Positions 23,257 through 35,429 of a DNA stretch of 64,000 nt are shown in pieces. The position numbers were made by a program, and so were the translations under genes. This DNA is from Parastagonospora avenae f. sp. tritici 18332-5 (Eukaryota; Ascomycota; Dothideomycetes; Pleosporales; Phaeosphaeriaceae), in NCBI GenBank assembly GCA_022559985.1, contig JAFJTR010000015.1:186001-250000 (forward strand). Reading direction: 5' to 3'. The notes beneath the pieces are model-generated. The model searched no databases. It was not told the DNA's origin and saw only the letters and a list, made by a program, of their open reading frames with translations. The stretch's first letter is position 1. Every line of letters starts with the position of its first letter.

Positions 23257-25383
23257 ATGACTCCTCCAAAGCGACCGCAGAGTGCTACGGGCGACACCTC
23301 GTCCACGTCAAAATATCACTCGGCATACAACGGTTTTGTAGCTAACGAAGGACGCTTCATGTACTTCATCTGCTTACCTGATCACTCGCATCTCGAATTT
23401 GGTTATTGGTGCTTCTCCTCAACCCTGGACGAGGCTCGCGCTTTTGAGCGTGGCTACCATACGCCGGAGGACATTCTGATAGCCGCCGACAGTGGTGAGG
23501 GCGATTTCGCCAACATCAACATGCTCTGGGTACCAGGCCGTGTCGATAGAGTTCTGAGATCTCAGATCTGTGGAAGCGCAAAGCAACACACTCGTGCAAT
23601 CTATGGCATGAGGGTCTTCTTGGGGAAGTCGCTGTCGTTCAGAGGCACTGCGCCTACTTATCCCATGGACCAGAGACTGGAGGACTATTGGGTCAGCAGG
23701 CGCATTCCAGCGTCTTCACTGGCAGATCCTCCTGTGCTGCAGTCGACTAACAGACCTCCTCCACCACCTATTCAGATAACGCGCCTGTTGTCACCAGCCA
23801 TCGGCTCAAGCACCGGATCCCAGCAGACGTACATCCATAGCCCACGACCACAGAGTACCTACGGGAATACTTTCTCCAGTCCTGTGTCGAACGGTACAAT
23901 CAGCCCGAGTATGGGAAGCCCAGCAAATGTCCCAGTTACGCGTGCTGGCACACCATCTGGTTCATCACCAGCTCCGGCGCCTCCACCACAAGTCTCAACC
24001 ACTACATTTGAGCAGACATATCGAGCCAATGACCGAGCAGGATCTAGTGGTCATGCAGGGCAGGCCATGAGCAGTCCAAACGCCGCAGCAGCTCATCCTC
24101 ACAACACTGCCCACCAAGTTCCATATCCGACATGCAATACGAACTATCACAATGGGCCCGTGCAAAATGTACCACTCCTTCAAGCACCTCCTCCGCGCCG
24201 TCGACCTCCGCACAATGCGCAGTCTCCATATCTTGTTTCAGGATTGCCACCACAGCCTTTGCACAACGCATCAAGCCCTGTTTATATGCAGAGCACACAT
24301 CCAGCTCAGCAAAAGGTTCAATACGCTAACACGACTCAGTCTGGCGCTCCGTCGATCGTCCAGCATCAGACTACATACAGGTCGCAGCCCTACAAGTCAT
24401 CCCCGTATGAAGCATCGGCAGTGCAGTCCGCTCTTTACCCCCCAATCCCGCACAATGGAAGTAATCCGCTTCGCGCGCCACAGTCATATAGTGTTCAGGG
24501 CATCCCAGGATCGTATCCCCGGCCCATCGCCCAACACAATACTCCTGGAGCTGGCAGCACACGATATTCGAACCCTGAGCCTCCAACCATGCACAACACT
24601 GGTCCCGTGTCGCAGCGATTGTCGGATTCTGCCAAAATTACAGATCCAAGCCTGGGAGGATATGACCAGAATGCGAACATTACTCCTGGTTTAGCGGCAG
24701 CTCCAATAGACTTTTCTTTCGAAGACGATGAACCAGTTTCGGTCGCACCAGACGAGATGGCGGTAGATCAGAGTAACACGACTGCACCAAGCATCACCGC
24801 CGCAGTTCACCAGACAGAGCCCATTAGTAGGCAAGTTCAACCGGGAACTCAGCAGATCAACTCGCTGGAACGTCCATTGGAAGCAGGCGGCAATGAAGAG
24901 GGAGGGTTCAAGAAGCCCAAGACTACAGACGATCGCCAGGATTCGCTCGCAACGACACTAGGACAGCTGCCTATACCAGACGCTGTGCTTGAAATGCCAT
25001 GTATGGATTGTGGCGAGGAAGTCGAGAAGGGCCACAAAGCAGGCTGCCATCTGGGTAAAAACTCATATACGTTGGTCGCTATCGTGATGTAAGCTAACGA
25101 TGTGACAGACATTGCTCCGATGAAGAACCTTACTATGCTCGATTACCGCGTGCTTGCCGACTGCGTCAAACGCTTCGATCCTGGTCCGTGGACCACTCAC
25201 CAAGGACCTCCACCAGAGCCAGAGCGAGAACACCCTGAGGACGAGATTCGAGGAATGGCAGACATTATCAGGAACGAGGATACGTACAAAAACGATGCTG
25301 ATTTATGTCTCCTGCCTGACAATCTCATGATCCTGGTATGGGCGATCAAGACTGCTCCCAATATCGAGGTTATTGACGAGTAA
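23257..25383 (+). CDS. Hypothetical protein, Pro/Ser-rich with C-terminal CxxC...HxxxC cluster
   Basis: Two exons, 23257-25054 and 25109-25383, with a 54-nt intron (GTAAAA donor, GCTAAC branch, ACAG), giving 690 aa. The start chosen is the ATG after CAAC at 23257; the frame stays open upstream to an ATG at 22834, so a longer form cannot be excluded, and the 22752-23256 gap otherwise holds no gene. Residues 15-150 look folded and aromatic-rich (GRFMYFICLPDHSHLEFGYW). Residues 160-550 are disordered, rich in Pro, Ser, Gln, His and Tyr. Near residue 590 a C-x2-C-x7-H-x3-C-H pattern resembles a small zinc knuckle, and the intron falls right after it. Function unknown; a transcription-related or RNA-related role is a guess. 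Confidence 0.75.
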
Positions 25384-26070
25384 ATTACTCCACAGTATAG
25401 ATACGCGGAGTCTGACAGAGGAGGAGATTATGAGCGCGAGCAGCTCAGTGTTCGACGTTGTCCTATTGCACTTGTTGCAACTTGCACAAAAGCGGATGTG
25501 TTTTGGACCATACTGGATTGCCAAGAGGTGGAGACTGGTAGGGACTTTGACGTTCGACGTCTTGTGGGCGACTCGCTTGCATGCTTCCCACGCCCTACTG
25601 TCGTTCACTAATCAGATCCACGACTTACGACTTACCCTTGCACTTCTGGAGACGAACCACTGTAATTGCGCTATAGTCGGTACTAAGATTTCTGCCTTGC
25701 TGTGTACCGAAGTTGGTGCCTGGCGTCTAGCGCAGGAGGTGGTACGAAGCACCCCGCATGGTGGGCCGAGGCTGCAATGTAGCTCTCAACAACGGACGAA
25801 AAAATGAGTGTTAAAAGAGATATGGGGTAAAAGCTAGCCTGAAAGCTATGTATTTGCGAGTTTTGTTGCTGCTTTAGCAATCAATACCAAAATCTTGTTC
25901 TGTAGGTACACATGTCAAGTCTGACCTCGCTTCTGACATGTTTCTGACCTAACTGTGTCAGGCGTATTTCCTGTATATAAAGAGCCGAGCGCATACCAAT
26001 CCACCTACAACACTCAACACAACCTCTTTCTATCTGCCAAAGACACTCTGCAGATTCGCCAAATCACAAC
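25384..26070. other. Intergenic
   Basis: No gene supported. A TATATAAA-type box lies at 25974-25981, about 95 bp before the ATG of the beta-lactamase-fold gene, and may be its promoter element. Confidence 0.5.
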
Positions 26071-27449
26071 ATGGCCGACTTTGAGACCGTGGTCAACGAC
26101 GCCATCGCGGCCCACGAAATCCCGGGTTGTGCTCTCGTAGCTACCAATCGGGATGGTAAGTCCCTTATCACTAGGGTCGCAATCTCATACTCAGACTTCA
26201 TACAGGCTCCTTCAATTACGCCAAATCCTTCGGCAAGACTTCGATGAAAGAAGACAATGCCAAGCCCTTCGACTTCAACACCGTCATGTGGGTAGCATCC
26301 TGCACCAAACTCATGACATCTATCAGCGCCATGCAGCTCGTGGAACGCGGCCTCGTCACCCTCGACGAGCCGATCTACAGGCATATACCCGAGCTCGAAG
26401 CATTGAAAGTCCTCAAGGGCTTCAACGAAGAGACTGGCGAGCCCATTGAGGAAAAGCAAACAGCCACCATGACACTGCGTCATCTTCTTACCCACTCCTC
26501 GGGTCTGAGCTACGATGGCATGCACCCGACTCTACTCGCCTGGCTCGCGTACCACAAGAAGCAACCCAACCAGAGCGGCAAACTCCTCGAGCGCTTCAGC
26601 GCTCCGCTCGTCGCCCAGCCAGGCGAAAGCTGGGCATATGGCCCATCCATCGACTACGCCGGCCTACTCGTCGAGCGTATCTCCGGCAAGTCGCTGGAAG
26701 AATACATGAAAGCTAATCTCTGGGAACCGCTCGGTATCAAGGACATGACATTCTACCTGGACTCGCGACCGGACATGAAGGCTCATCTCGCGGATATGAG
26801 CATCCGCAATGAAGAGGGTAAAGTTAGGTTCACGGATGCGCCTATGCCGTATTTGAACAACCAGGGCAAGGAGAATGAGGATTGCATGGGAGGTCAGGGC
26901 GTCAAGACTTCTGCAAAAGAGTATTTGAAGGTGCTTAAAGCGATTTTAACGACGGATGCGGACGAGAAGATCCTCAAGAAGCAGACTGTGGAGGAATTCT
27001 TCAAGCCGCAGTTGGGTGAGGGGAGTAGGGGAATGTTGAACATGGTGTTGCAGGATGACATGGTATGCACTCCATCCCCAATTCTTCTCCCTCTGAGAGA
27101 TGTTGACAACATAGGCGAACAACGCCATGGGAGGCACACACAAAGACGCCAAGAAAGACTGGGGCCTGGGAGGTATCCTGATCATGAATAAGCCAGAGGG
27201 CAGCACGTTCGAGCCGGGCACGATGCTTTGGGGTGGCTATCCCAATCTGATCTGGGTACGTTTCGCACACTTCCTGCATGCTGAACACGACTAATCTATT
27301 GCCAGTGGGCCGATCGCAAAGCCGGTCTCACCGGCCTCTACGCCAGCCAAGTGCTCCCACCGGGCGACGCCAAATCCGCGCAACTCACGCGCCAATTCGA
27401 AGAAGGCATGTACGCCGCGCTCCAGAAAGTAAGCACACCACGTCTATAG
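26071..27449 (+). CDS. Serine hydrolase of the beta-lactamase/transesterase (LovD/EstB-like) family
   Basis: Exons 26071-26155, 26206-27062, 27115-27255 and 27306-27449, giving 408 aa. The catalytic SxxK motif is SCTK (Ser60, Lys63), placed as in class C beta-lactamases and fungal acyl-transferring LovD-type enzymes; the second signature is in the WAYGPSIDYAGLLVE region, and GGYPNLIWW corresponds to the C-terminal HGG/WGG-type strand. There is no signal peptide, so it is probably cytosolic. The last intron is optional: reading through ends at TAG 27447-27449, while using the good GTAAGC donor at 27429 with an AG at 27494 would add only Ala and stop at 27500. The substrate cannot be told; there are no biosynthetic-cluster genes beside it. 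Confidence 0.88.
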
Positions 27450-27536
27450 CCGTTTGTAATTTTTGGCATTCTTGTTAATATTTGCTGCATTAAGGCCTAG
27501 TCCCCCTGCCCTCCCCTCGCATCGCATATCTATAGT

Positions 27537-28529
27537 CTACAGCGTCCACCTAGCAAACCACTCCAGAATCAAACTCGTCGCCTCGGCGTCTTTGCACGTC
27601 AGTAGACTCGTCTTGTTGTCCGTGTCAAGGTTGAAGAAGGAGCTCGGCCAGTCGTGCTCGAGGTTCTTGTATGCGTAGTGCACGACCGTGTCGTCGCCCC
27701 ATGTATACTTTGTCACTGATTTCTTGCCGCTGCATAATGTGCTTGTGACGTTCTTGTCCGCTTTGATATGATTCCTGTCTGCCCAGGCGTTCACGTACGC
27801 GGGGATGTTGGTCGAGTTGGCGTTCTTGCGGCTATTGATGTCGCCGTTGTACTTGATCGTCTTGTCCTCGACGCCGTGGAACTCGGCGATCGGGATGGGC
27901 AGGCGGCCGGGCTTGCAATCCGGCAACTGCTGCGTCTTCTTGTCGAGGTAGAATGCCCCCGAGACAGGCGCGAATGCTGCGATGCGTGTTGATGCGACTG
28001 AGTCGCAGGCTAGCATGCCGGTGAAGCCTCCGCCGTTGGATTTGCCGGCTGCGTAGATGCGGGACTTGTCGATGCAGAATGTGGATTCGAGATGGTCGAT
28101 CAGCTCCAGGGTGAATTTCACATCGCTGATCTTAGGGTCTGCGTCGGGGTCGCCTTGCCACTGCGGGACCTCTTTGCCGTCGTCGGTGATGAAATTCACG
28201 CCTTGCGGATAGACGGAGATGCCCTGGAAGCCGTAGCTGGCATTGGAGAACTGGCTGAGTTTTTCTTGGTACTTTGCATCTTGGGTGCGACCGTGGAAGG
28301 AGAGGATGAGAGGAAGTTTCTTGGTTCCGTCGTAGTTGGCAGGGAGATGTATACGGTATTTACGAGTTGGCGTGCCGCTGTTGCTGGAGAGCGTGAGGTT
28401 TTTCGATTTTCCAGGGACGAGACCCTCTGGAAGCGCTGAACCACACCCAGACTTGGTGTCGCGGATGCTTAGAGCCTGGATACTAGAGATCAGGCCGAAC
28501 GCCGTAATCGTAGAAATAATAGATTTCAT
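27537..28529 (-). CDS. Secreted feruloyl esterase C-like / CE1 esterase
   Basis: Single exon, 330 aa, ending 88 bp from the convergent hydrolase gene. A signal peptide is clear (MKSIISTITAFGLISSIQAL). The alpha/beta-hydrolase fold shows LILSFHGRTQD (oxyanion strand), the nucleophile elbow GKSNGGG (Ser164), an FHGVEDKTIKY segment bearing the acid region and a LEHDWPS segment carrying the likely catalytic His. There are several N-glycosylation sequons. Relatives release ferulate from plant cell-wall arabinoxylan or act on polyhydroxyalkanoate-like esters, so a role outside the cell in plant-material degradation is likely. The first ATG (28529) is preceded by in-frame open sequence without another ATG. 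Confidence 0.88.
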   Translation of the reverse strand: MKSIISTITAFGLISSIQALSIRDTKSGCGSALPEGLVPGKSKNLTLSSNSGTPTRKYRIHLPANYDGTKKLPLILSFHGRTQDAKYQEKLSQFSNASYGFQGISVYPQGVNFITDDGKEVPQWQGDPDADPKISDVKFTLELIDHLESTFCIDKSRIYAAGKSNGGGFTGMLACDSVASTRIAAFAPVSGAFYLDKKTQQLPDCKPGRLPIPIAEFHGVEDKTIKYNGDINSRKNANSTNIPAYVNAWADRNHIKADKNVTSTLCSGKKSVTKYTWGDDTVVHYAYKNLEHDWPSSFFNLDTDNKTSLLTCKDAEATSLILEWFARWTL

Positions 28530-29613
28530 CGTGACAATGTTGCTGGAGAAAGTTCGTAATAATTCTAGGCGAACTGACAGCGACTTATGCGAGATTAAAT
28601 ATTGCACAAATTACGCTCAGGACCCCGATCAGTTATGATGCGTGAGGCTGTTCTCTATTTACAGACCTGGAATCCACGCCAGCTCAAGGCGTCCAACGCG
28701 ACGCCTGGCGATCCCTCGTCAACACTATCCCACGTGAGGTGTAGTCGTCGGAGTAGGTTCGGGTTACCTATCTAGGACTGCGACAGCTGAACAGTGCACC
28801 TTACGCTGATGAGAATACGAGACAACACGAAATTATGGCCTGTGAAGGTTTGCTCAGGTAAGCCGCTGATGCGGAAGATGTCTTGTTCTGCGGCGATCCG
28901 TCGTGGTTGATGATGCAAAGGAAGCGGCTGACGGGAATTGCCCCATGCGAAGACTCTAAATTTAGCACAAAGCTTATTAATCGACCCGACCCGTCTTGAA
29001 CGCCGGCTCCCACGCTCTCCGTCACGATATCTCCTATGTCAGGCTTCAGATTCAAATAACTTCGAATGCTTACGATTCAGAGCGATAGACGTTCCGCCCT
29101 GCCACGATCGATAAGGTAGCACTTCGCCCTGAGGCTGAGCGCTTACGCTTGTGCATTTATCTTCGAGCTGTCTGCACACAAGGCGATGACACTCGATACT
29201 ATCAAGATATTTTAATTGCCGTCTATCTTCCCTTGATTTATCTCATTCGCATACGTACAGCTCCTGCCCAGCCTATGACTAGTCGTCGTCCTGATTACGG
29301 GAGAGTACTACGCATAAAGGCTCAAAAGCTCGAGTGATAGGATACGTTGACGACTCGTAGCTAACCGTATATCGTTCCTGGACTTAGTTATGAATCAGGT
29401 TGGGTTAATCTTCCATATTGCAAACGAAGTGAGATTCAGCAGCTTCATTTATAAGCCCTGCGTAAGAAGAACTATAAGACTTCCCGGAGTAATTCGCAGC
29501 TTTATCTGATACTTTCCTCTTGCCCTTTGTACTCTTGTCACAGCCTTTTTGCATCGATAATTTTTTCGCCTATTCTGCAACTTAAGAGGTTGTTCTCCAG
29601 CTATCCTATTGTC
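28530..29613. other. Intergenic, start of accessory island
   Basis: No supportable gene. The sequence becomes more AT-rich than the neighbouring genes. Short frames on both strands have no motif. Confidence 0.5.
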
Positions 29614-29783
29614 AGATATGAGCAAGGCTGGCCGTAACACAGGCTCGGCTGGAATGGAACTGCATGGAATGGACCGCGCAGCTAGTCGCACAGGGGCGGG
29701 GGATAAAAGCCACCTGTTCATATATCAGACAGAACACAATCACTTCAATCATCAACATTATCAAGAACCCCTTAAATCTCACA
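29614..29783 (+). repeat. Dispersed repeat A, copy 1
   Basis: About 170 bp that aligns with 54095-54275, beginning at GATATGAGC and ending near AACCC...AATCT. Shared blocks include CAGGCTCGGCT, GCATGGAATGGAC, GGGCGGGGGATAAAA and ATCACTTCAATCATCAA. Most differences are transitions (C/T or G/A), as after RIP. Class unknown; it may be an LTR or MITE remnant. Confidence 0.75.
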
Positions 29784-29784
29784 C

Positions 29785-30192
29785 CTATCGCTGCTCGACG
29801 TAGTCATGTATACCACGTCCGTCGTCGGTTTCTTGGCTAAGTCGTTCGGCAATGTTACGGATTCGAAGGAAACCGCTGATTCCACTACCGGCATCATTCA
29901 GGACTCGACGCTGCAGATAAGATGCGGCAAATGGTGGGTGTTTGATCTTTTCCTCATAGTCTGGTTCGGGATCGAAATCTGGCTCGAGGAGCCGATATAC
30001 AACTTGCGTTTCGACTATTTGACTTGCAAAATACTCTTTATAGCCCATCAGTCCAGAGTCACTAGCATTGCCAGAAGAGAAGTACTCACTGTTGATCAGT
30101 CGTAGCCTGAGGGCGCGCTTTATTCTTCGTACACGTATCGCATGACTGAGGACCTGTTGAATCAGCTCTAACGGCAAGCTGAGAAACTGCAT
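29785..30192 (-). pseudogene. F-box-like N-terminal fragment, cut off at repeat A
   Basis: An ATG at 30192 opens a 135-aa frame whose start (FLSLPLELIQQVLSHAI, then KRALRLRLIN) resembles the F-box-like leader of fungal ankyrin-repeat proteins. No ankyrin repeats follow: the frame stops at 29785, exactly where dispersed repeat A ends. The simplest reading is that the gene was truncated by, or joined to, the repeat. It might instead be a short intact protein of unknown role. Confidence in the F-box relation is moderate. Confidence 0.45.
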
Positions 30193-30328
30193 GTTAATGG
30201 AGCTTAAATGAGAACAAGCGGAGCAAATGAGCAAATGTGGTTGATGCGAAAAGAATGTGAACTCACTGATGCTCACTCACGGTCATTTATAAGTGTAGGG
30301 TGGACTACGCCGCCTTTTGTGGGTCCAT

Positions 30329-30374
30329 GCCACCAGGTGGCGCAACGATTCGTGCCCGTTCTTAGGCACTACAA
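30329..30374 (+). repeat. Dispersed motif B, copy 2
   Basis: Matches 12629-12677 over about 45 bp, sharing GCCACCAGGTGGCGC and a spaced TTCTT.GGCACTAC-like end. It follows repeat A by about 550 bp in the same orientation, as motif B does near 54439. Confidence 0.45.
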
Positions 30375-30854
30375 CGAACAGGATGTCAAGCGCGATAGCT
30401 AAGGCTATCTATCTCTAATGTCTTATTATAGATTCATTACAGTCTAACAAACCCTTTGAAGCTATACAGGCTAGTGTATAGCTTGCTAAGTAGTGTCTAA
30501 GGAGTTCGAAAGTTTAAGCAGAGCGGGCACCAATAGTTGCGGCACCTGGTGATGCTGTGCTAATTTCTATTTCAGCCTGTGGCGCAGGTATGCATCTTCA
30601 TCCATTTTCACAATAGCACTAGCTTAGGTACAGAAAGTGCCTTGATACACATCTGCATAATTTCGCAAGTGGCCATAAAAAGTGGAGAAATCGCGGAAAC
30701 GACTGTGGTTTGTTTATCGCAAATGTTGAAAGCAGCTGCCTAAAATTGACCCGCCAAAACGGCACCCCGTCCACATACCTCTCCATCTCCAGCACCGTTA
30801 CCAACTGATCGGAACTTATTGCACATGTCCCGGATCCTAAACCATGAGCATACT

Positions 30855-32020
30855 CTACGGCTCTTCTACCTGTGTGAATTTTATGACAATGTTGTACTCT
30901 CCCTCGGCTCCTTCTGTTTCCTGAGTCGTGACGCTGAAAGATTCAATTCGAACGTTCTTCATCGTCTCAGGATAGTCTGTAAGCATCTTGATCACGCGGT
31001 GGGCGTGAGTGGAGCCAGCTAAATTCTGATAAGCTGCTAGTTCCTCGCCAGTGATGCCAGATGGTTCCGGTTCACCTTGAAATGTGCTCACTCTCTTTGG
31101 GTCGCCGTTTGTTCGTTTGATTGCAGCCGTAATCATAACTTTGGTTTCTTCTGCACCAGGGCCTTTCATGATGTTGTTCCGAATCATGTATTTCAGCTGA
31201 TTGGGCTTGACCTTTGTTCCGCTGGTCGCCATCTTCCAGTTGTGCATCATCATGTCGGACCATGGCAAACTGCTTCCCCTCGGGAAAGATCTGTCGTCCG
31301 GTGCGTTCTTGAGCAGCTCATCATTGACTATATTCCTGCTGTCGGTGATGATCATAGTAAGATATTCTGGTCTTTCATATGTCTAGAGAATGATGCTGTC
31401 CGGCTTCTCAGTCTTCATATCTTCTTCTTTGTTTCTGATGGTGGTTTTGTGCCAGGCCTTTCCGCCAACATCGTACTTCACAGACAGGCCATCTTTGTTC
31501 AAATACTCCCTCTCATCTGCGTCTCCCAATGGCCCCGCAGTCTCGTATGTACTGACATCATATCTGGAGTCCACAGAGGCTCTGTCAAAATCTCTTAGGG
31601 GCTTTGCCTTTTGCGCCGCGACCAGTGCCTCTGAGGCTTTTTCACCCTTGACTTGTGTATTGTAGAATTTAGTCTCGGTTTTGGCATCGAATTTGAGAAC
31701 GCCTGCACAACTCCCTCCTGCCGCTCGTTTGCAAACAAATGGCGCCTGTGGTTTTTCCGGCGCCGGTGGTTTTGAAGGAGGCCGAGTAGGTGGCTTTGGA
31801 GCAGATGGTGGAGGCTTGGGTATGTCCCGTATGTCAACATTGTAAAATCCAGATTCTTCTTCGCGAACCCCAATTTCAGGTTCACATCGTCGACCTGGAC
31901 CTTACCAGTATCAGCGTTATGGGCTCTTCAAATTAGAGAGGACATCTTACAAGGTGCAGCTAGAACTCCGGATAGGAGGACGGCCTTGATCGCCAAGAGC
32001 AGTGTCTGTCCCCAGTGAAT
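30855..32020 (-). pseudogene. Secreted-protein gene with in-frame TAG and no start codon
   Basis: Exon 1 ends at 31951 and encodes a signal-peptide-like LLLAIKAVLLSGVLAAP; a 56-nt intron (31950-31895, GTAAGA to CCAG) joins it in phase to exon 2 (31894-30855). The exon-2 frame holds 346 codons interrupted only once, by TAG at 31383-31385, between PDSIIL and TYERPEYLT. No ATG exists in frame upstream of the signal-like segment before a stop, so the start also looks lost unless another exon exists. After the signal region comes a Pro-rich stretch (PPPSAPKPPTRPPSKPP) and then an unknown mixed domain. I do not recognise the family. TAG would follow from CAG by C-to-T at CpA. Confidence 0.6.
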
Positions 32021-34564
32021 ATGCGTGGTTGATCGGGTGTGTATTTGCGTATGTGCGAGATGTCTGTAAGCGTTGGCGCGAGAGTCTGGACAATAAATGG
32101 AGATGGAACTGAGATGATTCGGAAAGGCGTTTGCAACTGATATCGAGACGATGGGGATGCTGAAAGATATCTACTTATACAGTTTGTGTTACTGATTTTG
32201 AAAGGGTTTATTCCGCTCAAGTTCTGAAGCAGGCACGGTGCAGAACTTGCAGTCAGTCATGCCATCAGCGGATCTTCTCGCGGTGTATGGGGACCTTGGG
32301 GGCACGGCGACTGTGCTATACTGAAAACACCGAGTTTCATCTACGCAGCTTCAAGCGCCGGCTTACTGCAGATTTTAAAAACACGGTATGGCTCCCCGAA
32401 GCGTCCGAAGCATGGTCATGGTAAGCAAATAGTTTAGATATAATCTGATGTCGCTAGGCAGGTGACATCAGCACTACGTTGACGTTGGAAAGGGGCCTTA
32501 AAAAGTGCGACCTATAGGTTCATTACCAGTTTTTCTAATGCAGCATGATGTCAAATCAGATGTGTCCCTCACGCTCGATAGTAGGGTGTGATCTACACTG
32601 CATACTATGGAGGTCATGACAGGATTTCGAAGTCACGAGGACAGGACATCCGGACCTATACGGCCGCAAGGCTCTACTTGGGGTATACGCGGCACTGCGT
32701 TCCGTCAAAATTGCATACACAATTCTGAACCATGATCCTCGTGTCGTATGATTGGAACGAACGCCGCAAAATCGGATGCCGAAGAGTCTAGCAGCGCCCA
32801 GCTTCTGGAAATTATGTCACCCGAAAGTCTCTGAGATGTGTTCACTGATATCCGTGTCTGGAATCTTAGTTCGTGACGAAAGGCTGAACCAGAAGGACGA
32901 CGCCGCGGTATTCCCACAAACTAGACTCTCCGGTCAGTGCATTGCACTGCGCCTCCCAACCCCTACGAACGACACAACACAGAGCTGTGCCACATTGGAT
33001 TAGCCCGTGAGAAGAGGTAGACGTCGAAATGACAGTGTGTTCTCATCAAGTTCGACACATTTGAGATACAAAGAGAAGAGGTTCGAAGACGGATTGGGTC
33101 TTATATGACTATGAGCTCCCGCTGACAAGGCTGGAGAGTGCTCAGATTGTATGACGCTCTTCAACCCCATTACCTTTTATTGAATATCTTCAAGAATGTC
33201 ATCGTCATTCTCATAAGTCTCAGGCGGCATGTAATCTCACACCCAACAAGTACCAGTCTAGATTTCACTAGGGCAAGACAAGCTCAACCGACGTCATAAG
33301 ATAGAAGTCGATAAGAGTAGCGACTGGTGCTGGGCTGCTTGCGTCTTCTGCATTGAGACGAATTTTCAGTGTTGCATATTCATTTCACTTGCGTACCTGG
33401 TCTACAAATAGAGTCAACCACCTCTTCTAAATCCACAAACTCAAAGATATGGCGCGTATTGAGTACAGAAGATCTCGATAGAGGAACATGGGAATGGCCG
33501 CAAGAACAGGATGCAGGTGCGCGCAAGTCATCATCACGCGACGAAGGAAGACTGTGCGAAGAGAACATGGATTGAGAAGAGAAGCTATCTACCTCCCTGG
33601 TCTTTTACTGTGCATTGTACATGGTTCCCTTTTGCAACGTGGACGTAGTTTGCTCCTTCGCTTGGCTGTGCCGCCCACACCTGACACCCACGCCTTCATA
33701 CTCCACATCATAGCGGATGAAATATATGCGCCGACTGGCGGTCACCACAAGTATTAGATCTAATTTTCGGTCTCCGAACAGCAAGGCATCTTGTAAGAGT
33801 TTGCGCGTACAAGCTCAATATTGAGGACGGACGAACTGCTGGCTTGGGTGAAGCTTGAGGCGCGGTGGCGACTGCGGCGGCGGCAGAACTCGGCGCGTGG
33901 CAGACAGGGCAAGTTATTCTATGCATGTATATGTGAAACCGAAAGTCTGAACTCTAGGTGTTGTCAGTTGGTGTTGCTGTGGAGAGGATGAATGCTTGAA
34001 GGTCTGTGTGGCGTCGTCGCGACAATGCACAGCCATGACTTAGCCGCGATTGTACATTAGGCCCATGGATGTACAGGAGTACTTTTAGATGCAAACTAGT
34101 TGCAGAAAATATGAATGCTCCTCACTCCAGACGGCAGGTTTATTTGCAGCCTAATGACAAGCTTCTCGCAAGTCCTGGAGTCATGATATTTGAACATTAA
34201 CATGCAGACTTACAGTGCGTAATACCTTCATCTAATCGGACTGCATTCTCACATCATGTCGCTCATTCTTGTTGTGACATTGCCATGTCATGAAACTTTA
34301 TGCAATATTTGGGAGCGATAGTTGAAGCTGTCTAACTCTATAATTGTTTTGGCACTTCATGATATACCAACTAGCTATTAAGTCTATCCAGGCTTAGATG
34401 TGAAGTAACAGCTGCTCGATAATAGTAGCTTGAGTTCAAATAGAGCGTGCATGTATTGCCATAGTCTGGTGACGTGGATCCCAATGACTCAAATTCTAAA
34501 CAAAACGCTTCCTGATACTTGGAGGCGACCCAATCTTTGTATCTCTCATCCTCGTCTTTCTAGC
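32021..34564. other. Long intergenic stretch in accessory island
   Basis: 2.5 kb with no gene I can support on either strand. The longest frames are under 90 codons and lack motifs. The base composition is more AT-rich than the housekeeping blocks. Confidence 0.5.
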
Positions 34565-35160
34565 ATGGACAAATCCCATTTCAAAACCGCACTCGGCCAG
34601 GCTCTTCACCAATACGGACACAGTAACGACCGCAATAACCATAGAGGATCATGCGACATCAATCCCGGCTCCACCATATTATTAGACACAGAGCCCGCTC
34701 TGCGCGAGCGTAGATTTTGCGCAATTCACAAATTCTGGCCGGCAATATTGAGCGAAGAGCATCATGTCTTGCTTCAAGAAGCTACAGGCGAAAGTGAAAA
34801 AGCCCAGCTACCATAGGTAACGTCTGCAATGCTCGAAAATGTTGAGGAGGCGATTGAACTGGTTAAGAACTTAAAAACTTACTTGATTCACACCAGAAGC
34901 TCATAATCGAAGAAGCCGAGAATCGAGAACACGGTGTGATAGAAATGCGACTGGTTCTGGTTGGCAAGCCGTGGAAGAAGAGTGAAGAGACGATGTGGTG
35001 GATGGTTTCATTGTTGAGGATTGCGGCGGAGTGGGGAATTGATCAGAGATTTGTGACAGAGGGATTAGTAGCGGTGCCGAAAAAGCTTTGGGATAAGGCT
35101 TATGAGGTGTTAGCTATATTCAGAGAAGTCTCAAAGGAACGAGATGTAGAGAAATGTTGA
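34565..35160 (+). pseudogene. Likely relic of a small unknown gene family, copy 1
   Basis: An ATG at 34565 opens 84 codons to a TAG at 34814-34816. Further on, a frame from about 34900 to the TGA at 35158-35160 carries MWWMVSLLRIAAEWGI and KKLWDKAYEVLAIFREV. This matches in pattern the neighbouring gene at 35430 (LWRMSVIVRTAVCWNL, then AKAVLEEAYDVVAMMRVM). The two parts are in different frames and no clean intron joins them, so decay is the likeliest explanation; a mis-seen intron is the alternative. Function unknown. Confidence 0.35.
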
Positions 35161-35429
35161 CACGTTTGATGAGATATCGTGGTTTGACAGACTGGCGTCA
35201 TTTAAACCCTCTCTACTGATCATGACGCCCTGCTTGTGCCGAGCTTTCTGATGCTTGACGTGACTCTTACTCACTTTTGCCTCTGGCTGATGACTAGTAA
35301 TCCATAAGAACCGGCGATATGACTCTTTCCAACTAAGGACTCAATCAGCAAGATCTAGTCAACGACGAACAATTCCATTGAATCTACCCGCTCTTCATTT
35401 TCTCCACGCCTTCCACGTACCACTCCACC

